This document shows positions 56,915-64,000 of a stretch of DNA of 64,000 nt, piece after piece. Positions within the stretch are counted from its first letter, which is position 1. Every line of letters begins with the position of its first letter. The DNA comes from Halospina denitrificans (GTDB taxonomy: Bacteria; Pseudomonadota; Gammaproteobacteria; Pseudomonadales; Oleiphilaceae), in assembly GCF_004364635.1 (NCBI RefSeq), contig NZ_SOAX01000003.1:1-64000 (forward strand), read 5' to 3'. The notes below the pieces were generated by a model. That model made no database searches, was not told the origin of the DNA, and worked only from the letters and a program-made list of their open reading frames with translations. Both the position numbers and the translations under genes were made by a program.

Positions 56915-57089
56915 AGATTCCTCGTTTGTGACGATGGGTTTAAAACGTGTTCCGTGCTCGCGCAGCGCGGTGCTGGAGACGCGAGGGGGTTGTTGCCTGC
57001 AATGCGGGCGGCAAAAAGCGCCCTAATACTGACGACAAAACCCAGGGGGGTCAATAGCCCCCAAGACGGCGTCCTGCCGCCCCTTTAAT

Positions 57090-57109
57090 TCAAACAAACG
57101 TTTGTTTGA
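57090..57109. promoter_or_regulatory. Palindromic operator between etfB and the ETF:quinone oxidoreductase gene, PsrA-like
   Basis: A perfect 20-base palindrome (half-site TCAAACAAAC) lies in the divergent promoter region. It resembles the PsrA/FadR-type sites (CAAAC...GTTTG) known for fatty-acid and etf genes of gammaproteobacteria, so it may control both operons together. Confidence 0.7.
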
Positions 57110-57180
57110 TTCCCATGATGATATATCCTATGGCAATGTAAAGCTATACATTGCCCATTGAGAAGCTTGAGGAGATAAAC

Positions 57181-58836
57181 GTGGAACGCGAATCGATGGA
57201 GTTTGACGTCCTGATTGTTGGTGCGGGGCCCGCCGGTCTTTCCGCGGCCTGCCGCCTTCAGCAACTGGCGAACGAAGCGGAACAGGAGCTTACTGTCTGT
57301 GTTGTCGAAAAGGGATCAGAAGTTGGCGCTCACATCATTGCCGGCACCGTTTTCGAGCCTACGAGCCTCAATGAGCTCTTCCCGGACTGGAAGGAACGCG
57401 GTGCTCCGCTAAACACCCCGGTCACCCGCGACGACATCTTCTTCCTGCGCGGCCCCGAGAATGCCGCCAAGGCGCCCGGTGCCTTCGTGCCCCGCAACAT
57501 GCACAACGACGGGAACTACATCATCAGCCTGGCGAATCTGTGCCGCTGGCTGGGTGAGCAGGCGGAAGCGCTGGGCGTCGAGATCTACCCTGGATTCCCG
57601 GCCGCCGAGGTGCTCTACGACGAGAACAACGTGGTCAAGGGCATCGTCACTGGTGAATTCGGCATTGCCAAGGACGGGTCCCAAAAGGACAGCTACATGC
57701 CGCCCATGGAGCTGCGCGCCAAGTACACGCTGTTCAGCGAGGGGTGCCGTGGCCACCTTGGCAAGGACCTGCTTGAGAGATTCAATCTTGACGAAGGCAA
57801 GGACCCGCAGCATTACGGCCTTGGCATCAAGGAACTCTGGGACATCGACCCCTCGAAGCACGAGCCGGGCCTTGTGATCCATACTGCGGGCTGGCCTCTG
57901 TCCGAAAGTGGCAGCACCGGCGGTGGCTTCCTGTACCATCTGGAAAACGGCCAGGTCTACGTGGGGCTGATCACGGATCTCTCCTACTCCAACCCCTATG
58001 TGTCGCCCTTCGAGGAATTCCAGCGGATGAAGCTTCATCCGACCATCAAGCAGCACCTGGAAGGCGGCAAGCGCGTTGCCTATGGCGCTCGGGCCATCAC
58101 CAAGGGCGGCTACAACAGCCTGCCCAAGATGAGCTTCCCCGGTGGCCTGCTTCTTGGCTGCGATGCGGGCACCCTGAACTCGTCCAAGATCAAGGGCTCC
58201 CACACCGCAATGAAATCCGGAATGCTGGGGGCTGAGACCGTGTTCGAGGCGATCCAGAAGGAGTCCTCAGGCGAGGATCTGACCGCCTTCGCGGAGAAGT
58301 TCAGGAACAGCTGGTTGTATAAGGAGCTGTTTGATGAGCGCAACTTCAGCCCGGCGATGCACAAGTACGGCACGGTCATCGGCGGCGGTATTGCGTTTCT
58401 CGAGCAGAACATCCTGCATCGCAGCCTGCCGTTCACCTTCCACGACACCACACCGGATTACGCTGCGCTGAAGCCGGCTTCCGAGTGCAAGAAGGTCGAA
58501 TACCCCAAGCCGGACAACAGCATCACCTTTGACCGGCTGTCATCCGCCTTCATGTCGAACACCAACCATGAAGAGGACCAGCCCAGTCACCTGAAGCTGA
58601 AGGATCCGGAAGTGCCGATCCGGGACAACCTGCCGAAGTATGACGAGCCGGCTCAGCGCTACTGCCCCGTCGGTGTCTACGAGGTGGTCGATGCCGAGGA
58701 TGGCAGTGGCAAAAAGTTCCAGATCAATGCCCAGAACTGTGTCCACTGCAAGACCTGTGATATCAAGGACCCGGCCCAGAACATCCAGTGGGTCGTCCCG
58801 GAAGGCGGCGGTGGCCCGAACTACCCCAATATGTGA
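57181..58836 (+). CDS. etfD: Electron transfer flavoprotein:ubiquinone oxidoreductase
   Basis: A 551-residue ETF:QO that accepts electrons from ETF and reduces ubiquinone. It has the FAD-binding GAGPAGLSAACRL, the central quinone region, and a C-terminal 4Fe-4S cluster (CPVGVYEV and CVHCKTC) ending GGGGPNYPNM. The start is GTG 57181, with AGGAG 6 bases upstream; the frame from 57151 lacks a site. It is divergent from etfBA across the palindromic operator. Confidence 0.95.
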   Translation: MERESMEFDVLIVGAGPAGLSAACRLQQLANEAEQELTVCVVEKGSEVGAHIIAGTVFEPTSLNELFPDWKERGAPLNTPVTRDDIFFLRGPENAAKAPGAFVPRNMHNDGNYIISLANLCRWLGEQAEALGVEIYPGFPAAEVLYDENNVVKGIVTGEFGIAKDGSQKDSYMPPMELRAKYTLFSEGCRGHLGKDLLERFNLDEGKDPQHYGLGIKELWDIDPSKHEPGLVIHTAGWPLSESGSTGGGFLYHLENGQVYVGLITDLSYSNPYVSPFEEFQRMKLHPTIKQHLEGGKRVAYGARAITKGGYNSLPKMSFPGGLLLGCDAGTLNSSKIKGSHTAMKSGMLGAETVFEAIQKESSGEDLTAFAEKFRNSWLYKELFDERNFSPAMHKYGTVIGGGIAFLEQNILHRSLPFTFHDTTPDYAALKPASECKKVEYPKPDNSITFDRLSSAFMSNTNHEEDQPSHLKLKDPEVPIRDNLPKYDEPAQRYCPVGVYEVVDAEDGSGKKFQINAQNCVHCKTCDIKDPAQNIQWVVPEGGGGPNYPNM

Positions 58837-58852
58837 GGGGCGGTTCAGGTAT

Positions 58853-58883
58853 AAAAAAAGGCGACCCTCGGGTCGCCTTTTTT
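58853..58883. terminator. Bidirectional terminator between etfD and the FKBP gene
   Basis: Hairpin GGCGACCC-TC-GGGTCGCC with A7 before and T6 after, lying between two convergent genes and suitable for both. Confidence 0.88.
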
Positions 58884-58907
58884 ATATCCGATCAGTCAGC
58901 GGGCCGA

Positions 58908-59363
58908 TCAGTGAGCGTGGCCGTGCTCTTTCTCTTCGTCGGACGGCTCGCGGGTATCCACGACCTCGACGTCAAAGTGCAGGCGCTGACCAGCCAGCGG
59001 ATGGTTGGCATCAATGGTCACGGTCTCGTCTTCGACGGATACAACGCGCACGATCTGCGGACCTCCGGGGGTCTCCGCCTGGAACTGCATACCCGGCTCA
59101 ACCTTCTCCACACCTTCAAAGGCGGAACTCGGAACCGGCTGCACCAGCTCTTCACGGACTTCGCCGTAGGCGTTTTCCGGATCCAGTGACACCTGGGCTT
59201 CATCACCCTGGCCTTTTTCAGTCAGCGCTTCTTCCAGGCCGCTGATGATGTTCTGTGCGCCTTCCAGGTAGCTCAGAGGCTCGCGCTCCTGGGAAGAATC
59301 CAGAACTTCGCCCTCGTCGTTCTTGAGGGTGTAGTGAATAGTGACGACACGGGGTTCGGTCAT
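58908..59363 (-). CDS. FKBP-type peptidyl-prolyl isomerase, SlyD-like
   Basis: A 151-residue FKBP of the SlyD branch: TIHYTLKNDEGEVLDSSQER at the start and an insert-in-flap (IF) chaperone domain around residues 65-130. The C-terminal tail ends EKEHGHAH, only a short His-rich tail compared with E. coli SlyD. It assists proline isomerisation and folding. No signal peptide is present. Confidence 0.9.
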   Translation of the reverse strand: MTEPRVVTIHYTLKNDEGEVLDSSQEREPLSYLEGAQNIISGLEEALTEKGQGDEAQVSLDPENAYGEVREELVQPVPSSAFEGVEKVEPGMQFQAETPGGPQIVRVVSVEDETVTIDANHPLAGQRLHFDVEVVDTREPSDEEKEHGHAH

Positions 59364-59542
59364 GTTGACTCCTTGCGTGTGGGACAGAAACGTCGTAATT
59401 AAGTAATGCGGTGGATCGAAAGTGTTGCTGAACAGCGGCCTGTACAGAGGGACTTACGACGATCCGCAACGCAATAGGTCGCCCTTTCAATATAGGCTCC
59501 CATGACTATGATATTCCATCAGCGGGTGCTTTGAAAACAGCG

Positions 59543-60127
59543 TCAGTCGGCTTCGCCCAGGGAGAAGAAATTGCCCTGGCTGGTGACGCCATAGTGAGCG
59601 CGGCCGTTAATGGTTTTCAGTTCAGCAATCTCGGTCAGGTGGTAGAAGGCGTTGCGCTCCACGCGGGCTTCCAGGTTGCGCTTGACGAGGAGATAGGGAA
59701 CGTCCTCGCCCGTTTCCGTATTACGGCGCACAACGAGTGGATGCGCCTCCCCCAGCGCAAACACATCGTCCATGTTGGTGGTGAACCAGAGGATCCGGGC
59801 GTCGCCCTCCCCTTCGACCTCGAGACTGTGGGCAATAAAGGGCGCGTCCTCAACCCTGATACGGTATTTCTCGGCAGGCGTAAGCAGATAATACTCGCCG
59901 TCCGCTTCACGCCGCATAATGCTGGCGAAAAGCTTTTTCAGGCGCTGGCGTTCCATTTCACGCCCCTGGTAGAACCAGCGCCCGTCGCGGGCAATTACCA
60001 GGTCCAGATCGCCGGTGAATGCCGGGTCCCAGTCCGCCACGGGCGGACCCTCACCGGTTGTATCCAGTCGGGCAACATGTTCGAATTGCCGGGCCAGTTC
60101 AGCCTGATCACCGGGTGCATCAGTCAT
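59543..60127 (-). CDS. DUF1285 family protein
   Basis: A 194-residue protein of the DUF1285 family (DLDLVIARDGRWFYQGREMER, EYYLLTPAEKYRIRVEDAPF). Function is unknown. ATG 60127 is preferred to 60211 because a GGAGGA lies upstream and the extension is unlike the family. The roughly 180 bases between it and the FKBP gene show only AT-poor spacer sequence with no recognisable site. Confidence 0.8.
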   Translation of the reverse strand: MTDAPGDQAELARQFEHVARLDTTGEGPPVADWDPAFTGDLDLVIARDGRWFYQGREMERQRLKKLFASIMRREADGEYYLLTPAEKYRIRVEDAPFIAHSLEVEGEGDARILWFTTNMDDVFALGEAHPLVVRRNTETGEDVPYLLVKRNLEARVERNAFYHLTEIAELKTINGRAHYGVTSQGNFFSLGEAD

Positions 60128-60232
60128 ACCCAAAGTCCTCCGCCGATCCATGTGGCGCCGGCTGTGTGCGCCAGCAAGGCTGATACTATAGGGCACTGCC
60201 ACTGGCTTCAATGACCGTCATGGAGAATGCTG

Positions 60233-61393
60233 ATGAGTAATGGAATCACGGCCGCCCAATTACAGGATGAGTTCCCGCTGGATACGGGCCTCGCCTACCT
60301 CAATCATGCCGCCGTGGCGCCCTGGCCCAGGAGCGCCAGCGATGCAGTCGCCCGCTTCGCGATGGAAAACACTCGAATCGGGGCAACCCATTACCCTCGC
60401 TGGCTGAGCGTTGAGGATCAACTCCGCCACAACCTGGCTCAGATGATCAACGCGCCCGCGGCGACGGATATCGCGCTGTGCAAGAACACCTCCGAGGCGC
60501 TGTCCATGGTCGCGGCCGGCATTGACTGGCGGGAAGGCGACGAAGTCGTTATTACCAGCCAGGAATTCCCTTCGAACCGCATTGTCTGGGAAGCGCTGAA
60601 AGACCGGGGTGTTACCCTGAGGGTGGCGGATATAGAGCGTGCCGATGCGACTCCCGAAGGTGCCATCGAGGATGCTCTCAACGAACGCACCCGACTGGTG
60701 TCCGTGAGCTCCGTGCAGTACGGGACCGGCCTGCGAATTGATGCCGAGCATCTTGGCGCGCTCTGTCGCAGCCAGGGCATCCTGTTCTGCCTGGATGCGA
60801 TCCAGAGTGCCGGTGCGGAACCCCTGGATGTTCAGGCCTGCTGCGTCGATTTTGCCATGGCCGACGGCCACAAGTGGATGCTCGGCCCGGAGGGACTGGC
60901 GTTTTTCTATGTATCCCCGGAGTGGCGCGAACGACTGAAGCTTTATGAGTTTGGCTGGCACATGGTTGCGGATCGTGGCAATTTCGACCGCAAGGACTGG
61001 GAGCCGGCGCCGGATGCCCGCCGCTTCGAATGCGGAAGCCCGAACCTCCTGGGCGCCCACGCTCTTGAGGCGAGCACTCGCCTGTTGCTGGAGGTGGGTC
61101 TTGAGCAGGTGCGTGAACGGATTGATCAGCGGATGGCCCACCTGGCCTCGGGCCTGGACCAGATTTCCGGTGTGGTTCCGGTGACACCGGAGAGCACGGC
61201 GCGGCGGCTGGGCATCTATACCGTCAACGTGGCGGGAATGGACAACAGGAAACTCTGCCAGGAACTGGCCAGTGAGAACGTGATCTGCGCCAATCGCGGT
61301 GGCGGCATCCGGTTCTCACCCCACTTCTACACGCCCTACGCGGCCCTGGAGCAGGCCCTCGATACCCTGGAGCGGCTGGTCAGTCACGGCTGA
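60233..61393 (+). CDS. Class V aminotransferase, cysteine-desulfurase-like
   Basis: A 386-residue PLP enzyme. The Schiff-base lysine is Lys214 in ADGHKWMLGPEG; the fold-type I pattern VSVSSVQYGTGLRIDAEHLGAL and CLDAIQSAGA is present. Within class V it resembles isopenicillin-N-epimerase/CsdA-type proteins; the substrate is not clear. GGAG lies 7 bases before ATG 60233. It is convergent with gpsA. Confidence 0.86.
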   Translation: MSNGITAAQLQDEFPLDTGLAYLNHAAVAPWPRSASDAVARFAMENTRIGATHYPRWLSVEDQLRHNLAQMINAPAATDIALCKNTSEALSMVAAGIDWREGDEVVITSQEFPSNRIVWEALKDRGVTLRVADIERADATPEGAIEDALNERTRLVSVSSVQYGTGLRIDAEHLGALCRSQGILFCLDAIQSAGAEPLDVQACCVDFAMADGHKWMLGPEGLAFFYVSPEWRERLKLYEFGWHMVADRGNFDRKDWEPAPDARRFECGSPNLLGAHALEASTRLLLEVGLEQVRERIDQRMAHLASGLDQISGVVPVTPESTARRLGIYTVNVAGMDNRKLCQELASENVICANRGGGIRFSPHFYTPYAALEQALDTLERLVSHG

Positions 61394-61395
61394 CT

Positions 61396-62436
61396 TCAGA
61401 TTGCCGCTCCATCGGTCTGGCGGGGCAGGATGAACTCCACATCACTGTTCTGGGCGGCCTTCATCAGGGCGCTCACAACGTCATCGATGGACGCCCCATT
61501 GTACAGCACCTCATAGAGTCCCCGGACCAGCGGCATGTAAACCCCCATTTCAAGGGCCTTTTCGTGCACCAGTTCCAGCGTGCGCACACCCTCCGCGACC
61601 TGCCCGATCTCCGTCACCGCCTCATCCAGGGTCGCACCCTTCCCCATGGCATAGCCGACCCGGTAATTGCGGCTCATGGAGGAGGTGCAGGTGACGATCA
61701 GGTCGCCCACGCCGGAGAGCCCCAGAAACGTCATGGGATTGGCGCCCATGCTCACCGCGAAGCGGCTCATTTCGGCCAGGCTGCGGGTAATCAGCATCGA
61801 TTTGGTGTTCTCACCCATACCCCGCGCCGCGGCCAGTCCGGATACCATCGCGTAGATGTTCTTGAGGGCCCCACCGAGCTCAACACCGTAGACGTCCAGA
61901 TTGGCGTAAACCCGGAAATAGTCGTTGCCAAGGACCTGCTGCACGCTCTCACGCAGCTTTCTATCTTCCGAGGCAATCACAGAGGCGGTGAGTTCGTGCG
62001 CCACCAGCTCTCCGGCAAGGTTGGGCCCACTCAGAACCCCAACACGGACTCCTGGCAACTCCTCCTCCAGGACTTGACTCATCAGGCGGAACCCGATCCG
62101 TTCGATTCCCTTGGTGGTACTGACCACCATCTGGCCTGCGTCGAAACAGTGCGCGCAGTCATGGATCACGTTACGGAATACTTTGCTCGGCAGCGCCACG
62201 AAAACCAGTTCGGCACCGCTGATGGCCGCCTCGATATCGGTAGTGGGTTCAATAAGCGTACCCAGCTCAACCCCCGGGAAGTAACGGGGGTTTTCATGCT
62301 GGTTGCGGATCAGCTCCGCCTGCTCCGGGTCACGCATCCAGAATCGGACGCGGTAGCCATTTTCGGCAAGGACCTTGGCAATGGCGGTTCCAAAACTACC
62401 GCCGCCAAGTACGGCTATCTGATGGATTGCTTCCAT
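61396..62436 (-). CDS. gpsA: Glycerol-3-phosphate dehydrogenase (NAD(P)+)
   Basis: A 346-residue enzyme that reduces dihydroxyacetone phosphate to sn-glycerol 3-phosphate for phospholipid synthesis. The NAD loop VLGGGSFGTAIAKVLAENG and the block SGPNLAGELVAHELTASVIAS, with catalytic Lys in GVELGGALKNIYAMV, are present. Length is normal for GpsA. Confidence 0.95.
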   Translation of the reverse strand: MEAIHQIAVLGGGSFGTAIAKVLAENGYRVRFWMRDPEQAELIRNQHENPRYFPGVELGTLIEPTTDIEAAISGAELVFVALPSKVFRNVIHDCAHCFDAGQMVVSTTKGIERIGFRLMSQVLEEELPGVRVGVLSGPNLAGELVAHELTASVIASEDRKLRESVQQVLGNDYFRVYANLDVYGVELGGALKNIYAMVSGLAAARGMGENTKSMLITRSLAEMSRFAVSMGANPMTFLGLSGVGDLIVTCTSSMSRNYRVGYAMGKGATLDEAVTEIGQVAEGVRTLELVHEKALEMGVYMPLVRGLYEVLYNGASIDDVVSALMKAAQNSDVEFILPRQTDGAAI

Positions 62437-62468
62437 GGAATCGATCTGTCACTTGTGGATGGTTCGGT

Positions 62469-62954
62469 TCAGAGCTCGCACTCCAGCGCCCTGACCAGAT
62501 TTCGGAATTCTTCGCGATTATGGCTGTTGAGACTCATGAGCACACGATGGGCATCAAGCACCTTGTCCCTGACTTCCTGCTCACTGGCACGCATCAGGGG
62601 AATTTCCTCAAGCTCCTCGAGATCCGAGGCCGGCTCGCGGACGATCAGAAAGATCTGGTCGAATCCCATGGAGTGGATAATGCGGGTCACATCAGGGTTG
62701 GTCGTAATCAGTGTGGGAAGGAAGTGGCTCTGTTCTTCCGAAGCCATTGCTATTTTCGCGAGAAGCCCCAGTGTCGTGCTGTCGATGACCTCGGTTTCGG
62801 TCAGGTCAACAACCACGGTCCGGAACTCCGGATTGTTGACCATGTCATCTATGATCTGGTCCAGCGTGGAGCAGAGGTTCAGGCGCACCTCCCCTATGAA
62901 CTTGAGGACATAGATACCCCGTTCTTCCGCCTGAAGGATTTTGCAATCATTCAT
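62469..62954 (-). CDS. STAS-domain anti-sigma factor antagonist, HsbA-like
   Basis: A 161-residue protein: a STAS domain (about residues 1-105) with the phosphorylatable serine in IDSTTLGLLAK, and a C-terminal tail of about 55 residues (EEIPLMRASEQEVRDKVLDAH). This layout and length match Pseudomonas HsbA. It is preceded by a phosphatase gene with an 8-base overlap, so the phosphatase likely controls its phosphorylation. Confidence 0.8.
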   Translation of the reverse strand: MNDCKILQAEERGIYVLKFIGEVRLNLCSTLDQIIDDMVNNPEFRTVVVDLTETEVIDSTTLGLLAKIAMASEEQSHFLPTLITTNPDVTRIIHSMGFDQIFLIVREPASDLEELEEIPLMRASEQEVRDKVLDAHRVLMSLNSHNREEFRNLVRALECEL

Positions 62955-64000
62955 CGACAGCCCGTCCGTCCGTCACCGTTACGATTGCGATGTCATCCGG
63001 AAGTTCCGACATCTCCTCGAGTTGCAGTGCCTCACTGAGGCTTTCGATAGTGTGACGCCCAGAGCTGACGAGTTCAAGTAAGCGTTTTTCTTTCTGATCC
63101 AGACTTTTGGCGTTGATTACTTCGAGGATGCCATCGGAAAACAGGATCAACCGAAAGCCCTCGGGGAGCGGCTCGGTATAGGTTTCCCAGTGTGGATCGG
63201 CAAACAGACCGACAGGCAGGCCGGAACCCTCCAGAAAACGGGTTTCGGAGCCCGACGTAATAATAGGCAGCGGAAAGTGGGCGCCGACGGCATAACGCAT
63301 GACCCGCTCCCTGGCATCAATAAGGCCCACAAACATGGTGACGTGCTTGCCCAGCCCGGTTTCCTTCAGCTCATGATTGACCCGTTTAAGGAAACGTTCG
63401 GGGTCCAGAATGTCCTCGCTGGAGCCCCGCCTCAGGTTGCGCTGGAGCCGGTTGGTCAGGTTCTTCAGGAGCACCGTAACAAAGGCGGAACTGGCGCCAT
63501 GCCCTGATACATCAGCGATATAGACCAGACTGAGATGTTCATCCAGGCGCAGGTAATCCAGAAAGTCGCCACTGAGATAGAGCGAGGGCTGGATCATGTG
63601 GGTCATCCGCATGTCTCCGATCACGCGGTCCTTTTCCGGCAGCATCTTCATCTGGACCTTGCGCCCGGCTGTCTGGTCGGCTCGCAGCTCGGAAATGCCC
63701 TCGCTGAGGTTGAGGTTCTTGGTCTCCAGCTCCTCGCGATAGACCTCGTTCAACCGCGCTACCCGTACGCGCTCAAACAGCTTGCCCAGCACGGAGTCCA
63801 CGGTCCCCTTGTCCCTGATGGGCTTGATGACGAAATCAGAAGCGCCGGCGCGCAGTGCCGACACCACCTCCGCGGCAGTCTCCGCCCCTGAAAACGCGAT
63901 GATGGGAGTGGTCAGGTCGCCAAGCGCCTGCTCGCCATGGGCCAGCCTATGGATCGACTCGGGCGGGAGGTCCGCGAAAATGACATCGGGGAACGCCGTG
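62947..64000 (-). CDS. Response regulator with PP2C (SpoIIE) phosphatase, HsbR-like; 5' end beyond window
   Basis: The frame is open to the right edge. The visible part begins within a receiver domain (PDVIFADLPPESIHRL with probable phospho-Asp in FAD; TPIIAFSG; FVIKP) and continues through a helical linker to a PP2C/SpoIIE phosphatase (SGDFLDY, IADVSGHGASSAF, FSDGILEV, LPDDIAIVTV). Such proteins dephosphorylate STAS antagonists, here presumably the neighbour. At least 40 or so N-terminal residues are missing. Confidence 0.88.
   Translation of the reverse strand, partial: TAFPDVIFADLPPESIHRLAHGEQALGDLTTPIIAFSGAETAAEVVSALRAGASDFVIKPIRDKGTVDSVLGKLFERVRVARLNEVYREELETKNLNLSEGISELRADQTAGRKVQMKMLPEKDRVIGDMRMTHMIQPSLYLSGDFLDYLRLDEHLSLVYIADVSGHGASSAFVTVLLKNLTNRLQRNLRRGSSEDILDPERFLKRVNHELKETGLGKHVTMFVGLIDARERVMRYAVGAHFPLPIITSGSETRFLEGSGLPVGLFADPHWETYTEPLPEGFRLILFSDGILEVINAKSLDQKEKRLLELVSSGRHTIESLSEALQLEEMSELPDDIAIVTVTDGRAVDE

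Noticed and set aside
54791-57088. A 765-codon open frame on the plus strand opposite etfA and etfB
   Set aside because: It runs opposite two well-supported ETF genes, shows no domain, and has no plausible ribosome site.

Overview
This is a GC-rich (roughly 60%) gammaproteobacterial chromosome segment, most like Marinobacter or a close relative. That placement is inferred from gene content: type II secretion, a leucine/isovalerate (liu) cluster, an exosortase A/EpsI fusion, an AcuR/AcuI pair, a PsrA-like palindrome at the etf genes and an E. coli-like dif site. No rRNA, tRNA, CRISPR array or prophage was seen.

Layout. 1-95: right end of an IS3-family insertion sequence. 129-2732: glycosyltransferase and exosortase. 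2820-3960: exported MsrB and MsrA. 3957-10566: EamA transporter, small lipoprotein, PilZ protein, PAS-GGDEF-EAL protein, HhH protein, GNAT-nitrilase fusion, DUF4442 protein. 10579-12960: lytic transglycosylase and a small protein. 13164-21390: a tightly packed run of RND pump, CPBP protease, serine hydrolase, Acg-type nitroreductase and M23 peptidase. 21600-23259: acuI and acuR with matching palindromic operators. 23421-24298: ACT protein, dif site, small XRE regulator. 24366-26349: acyltransferase and SDR. 26369-31398: TonB-dependent receptor, periplasmic binding protein, hybrid histidine kinase. 31402-32769: glutathione reductase. 32794-41876: gspE to gspM on the minus strand, and divergent gspC followed by a LapG-like protease. 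41968-51324: liuR-liuABCDE and acetoacetyl-CoA synthetase, which take leucine-derived isovaleryl-CoA to acetyl-CoA and acetoacetyl-CoA. 51331-55072: two divergent CPA2 antiporters and a potassium channel. 55223-58836: ETF and ETF-quinone oxidoreductase, which accept electrons from acyl-CoA dehydrogenases such as LiuA. 58908-62436: FKBP isomerase, DUF1285 protein, class V aminotransferase, gpsA. 62469-64000: STAS protein and a REC-PP2C phosphatase cut by the window edge.

Two observations stand out. First, a near-perfect dif site at 23889-23916 places the replication terminus in this window, and KOPS-like octamers change polarity around it. Second, three copies of a structured repeat (42361-42485, 49043-49151, 49213-49321) surround the liu cluster. 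Their 53-nt cores are alike, but their long outer stems (28-36 bp) differ in sequence while each stays self-complementary.

Start codons were adjusted from the longest open frame where a ribosome binding site or family length supported it. Family assignments come from reading motifs, not from database searches.
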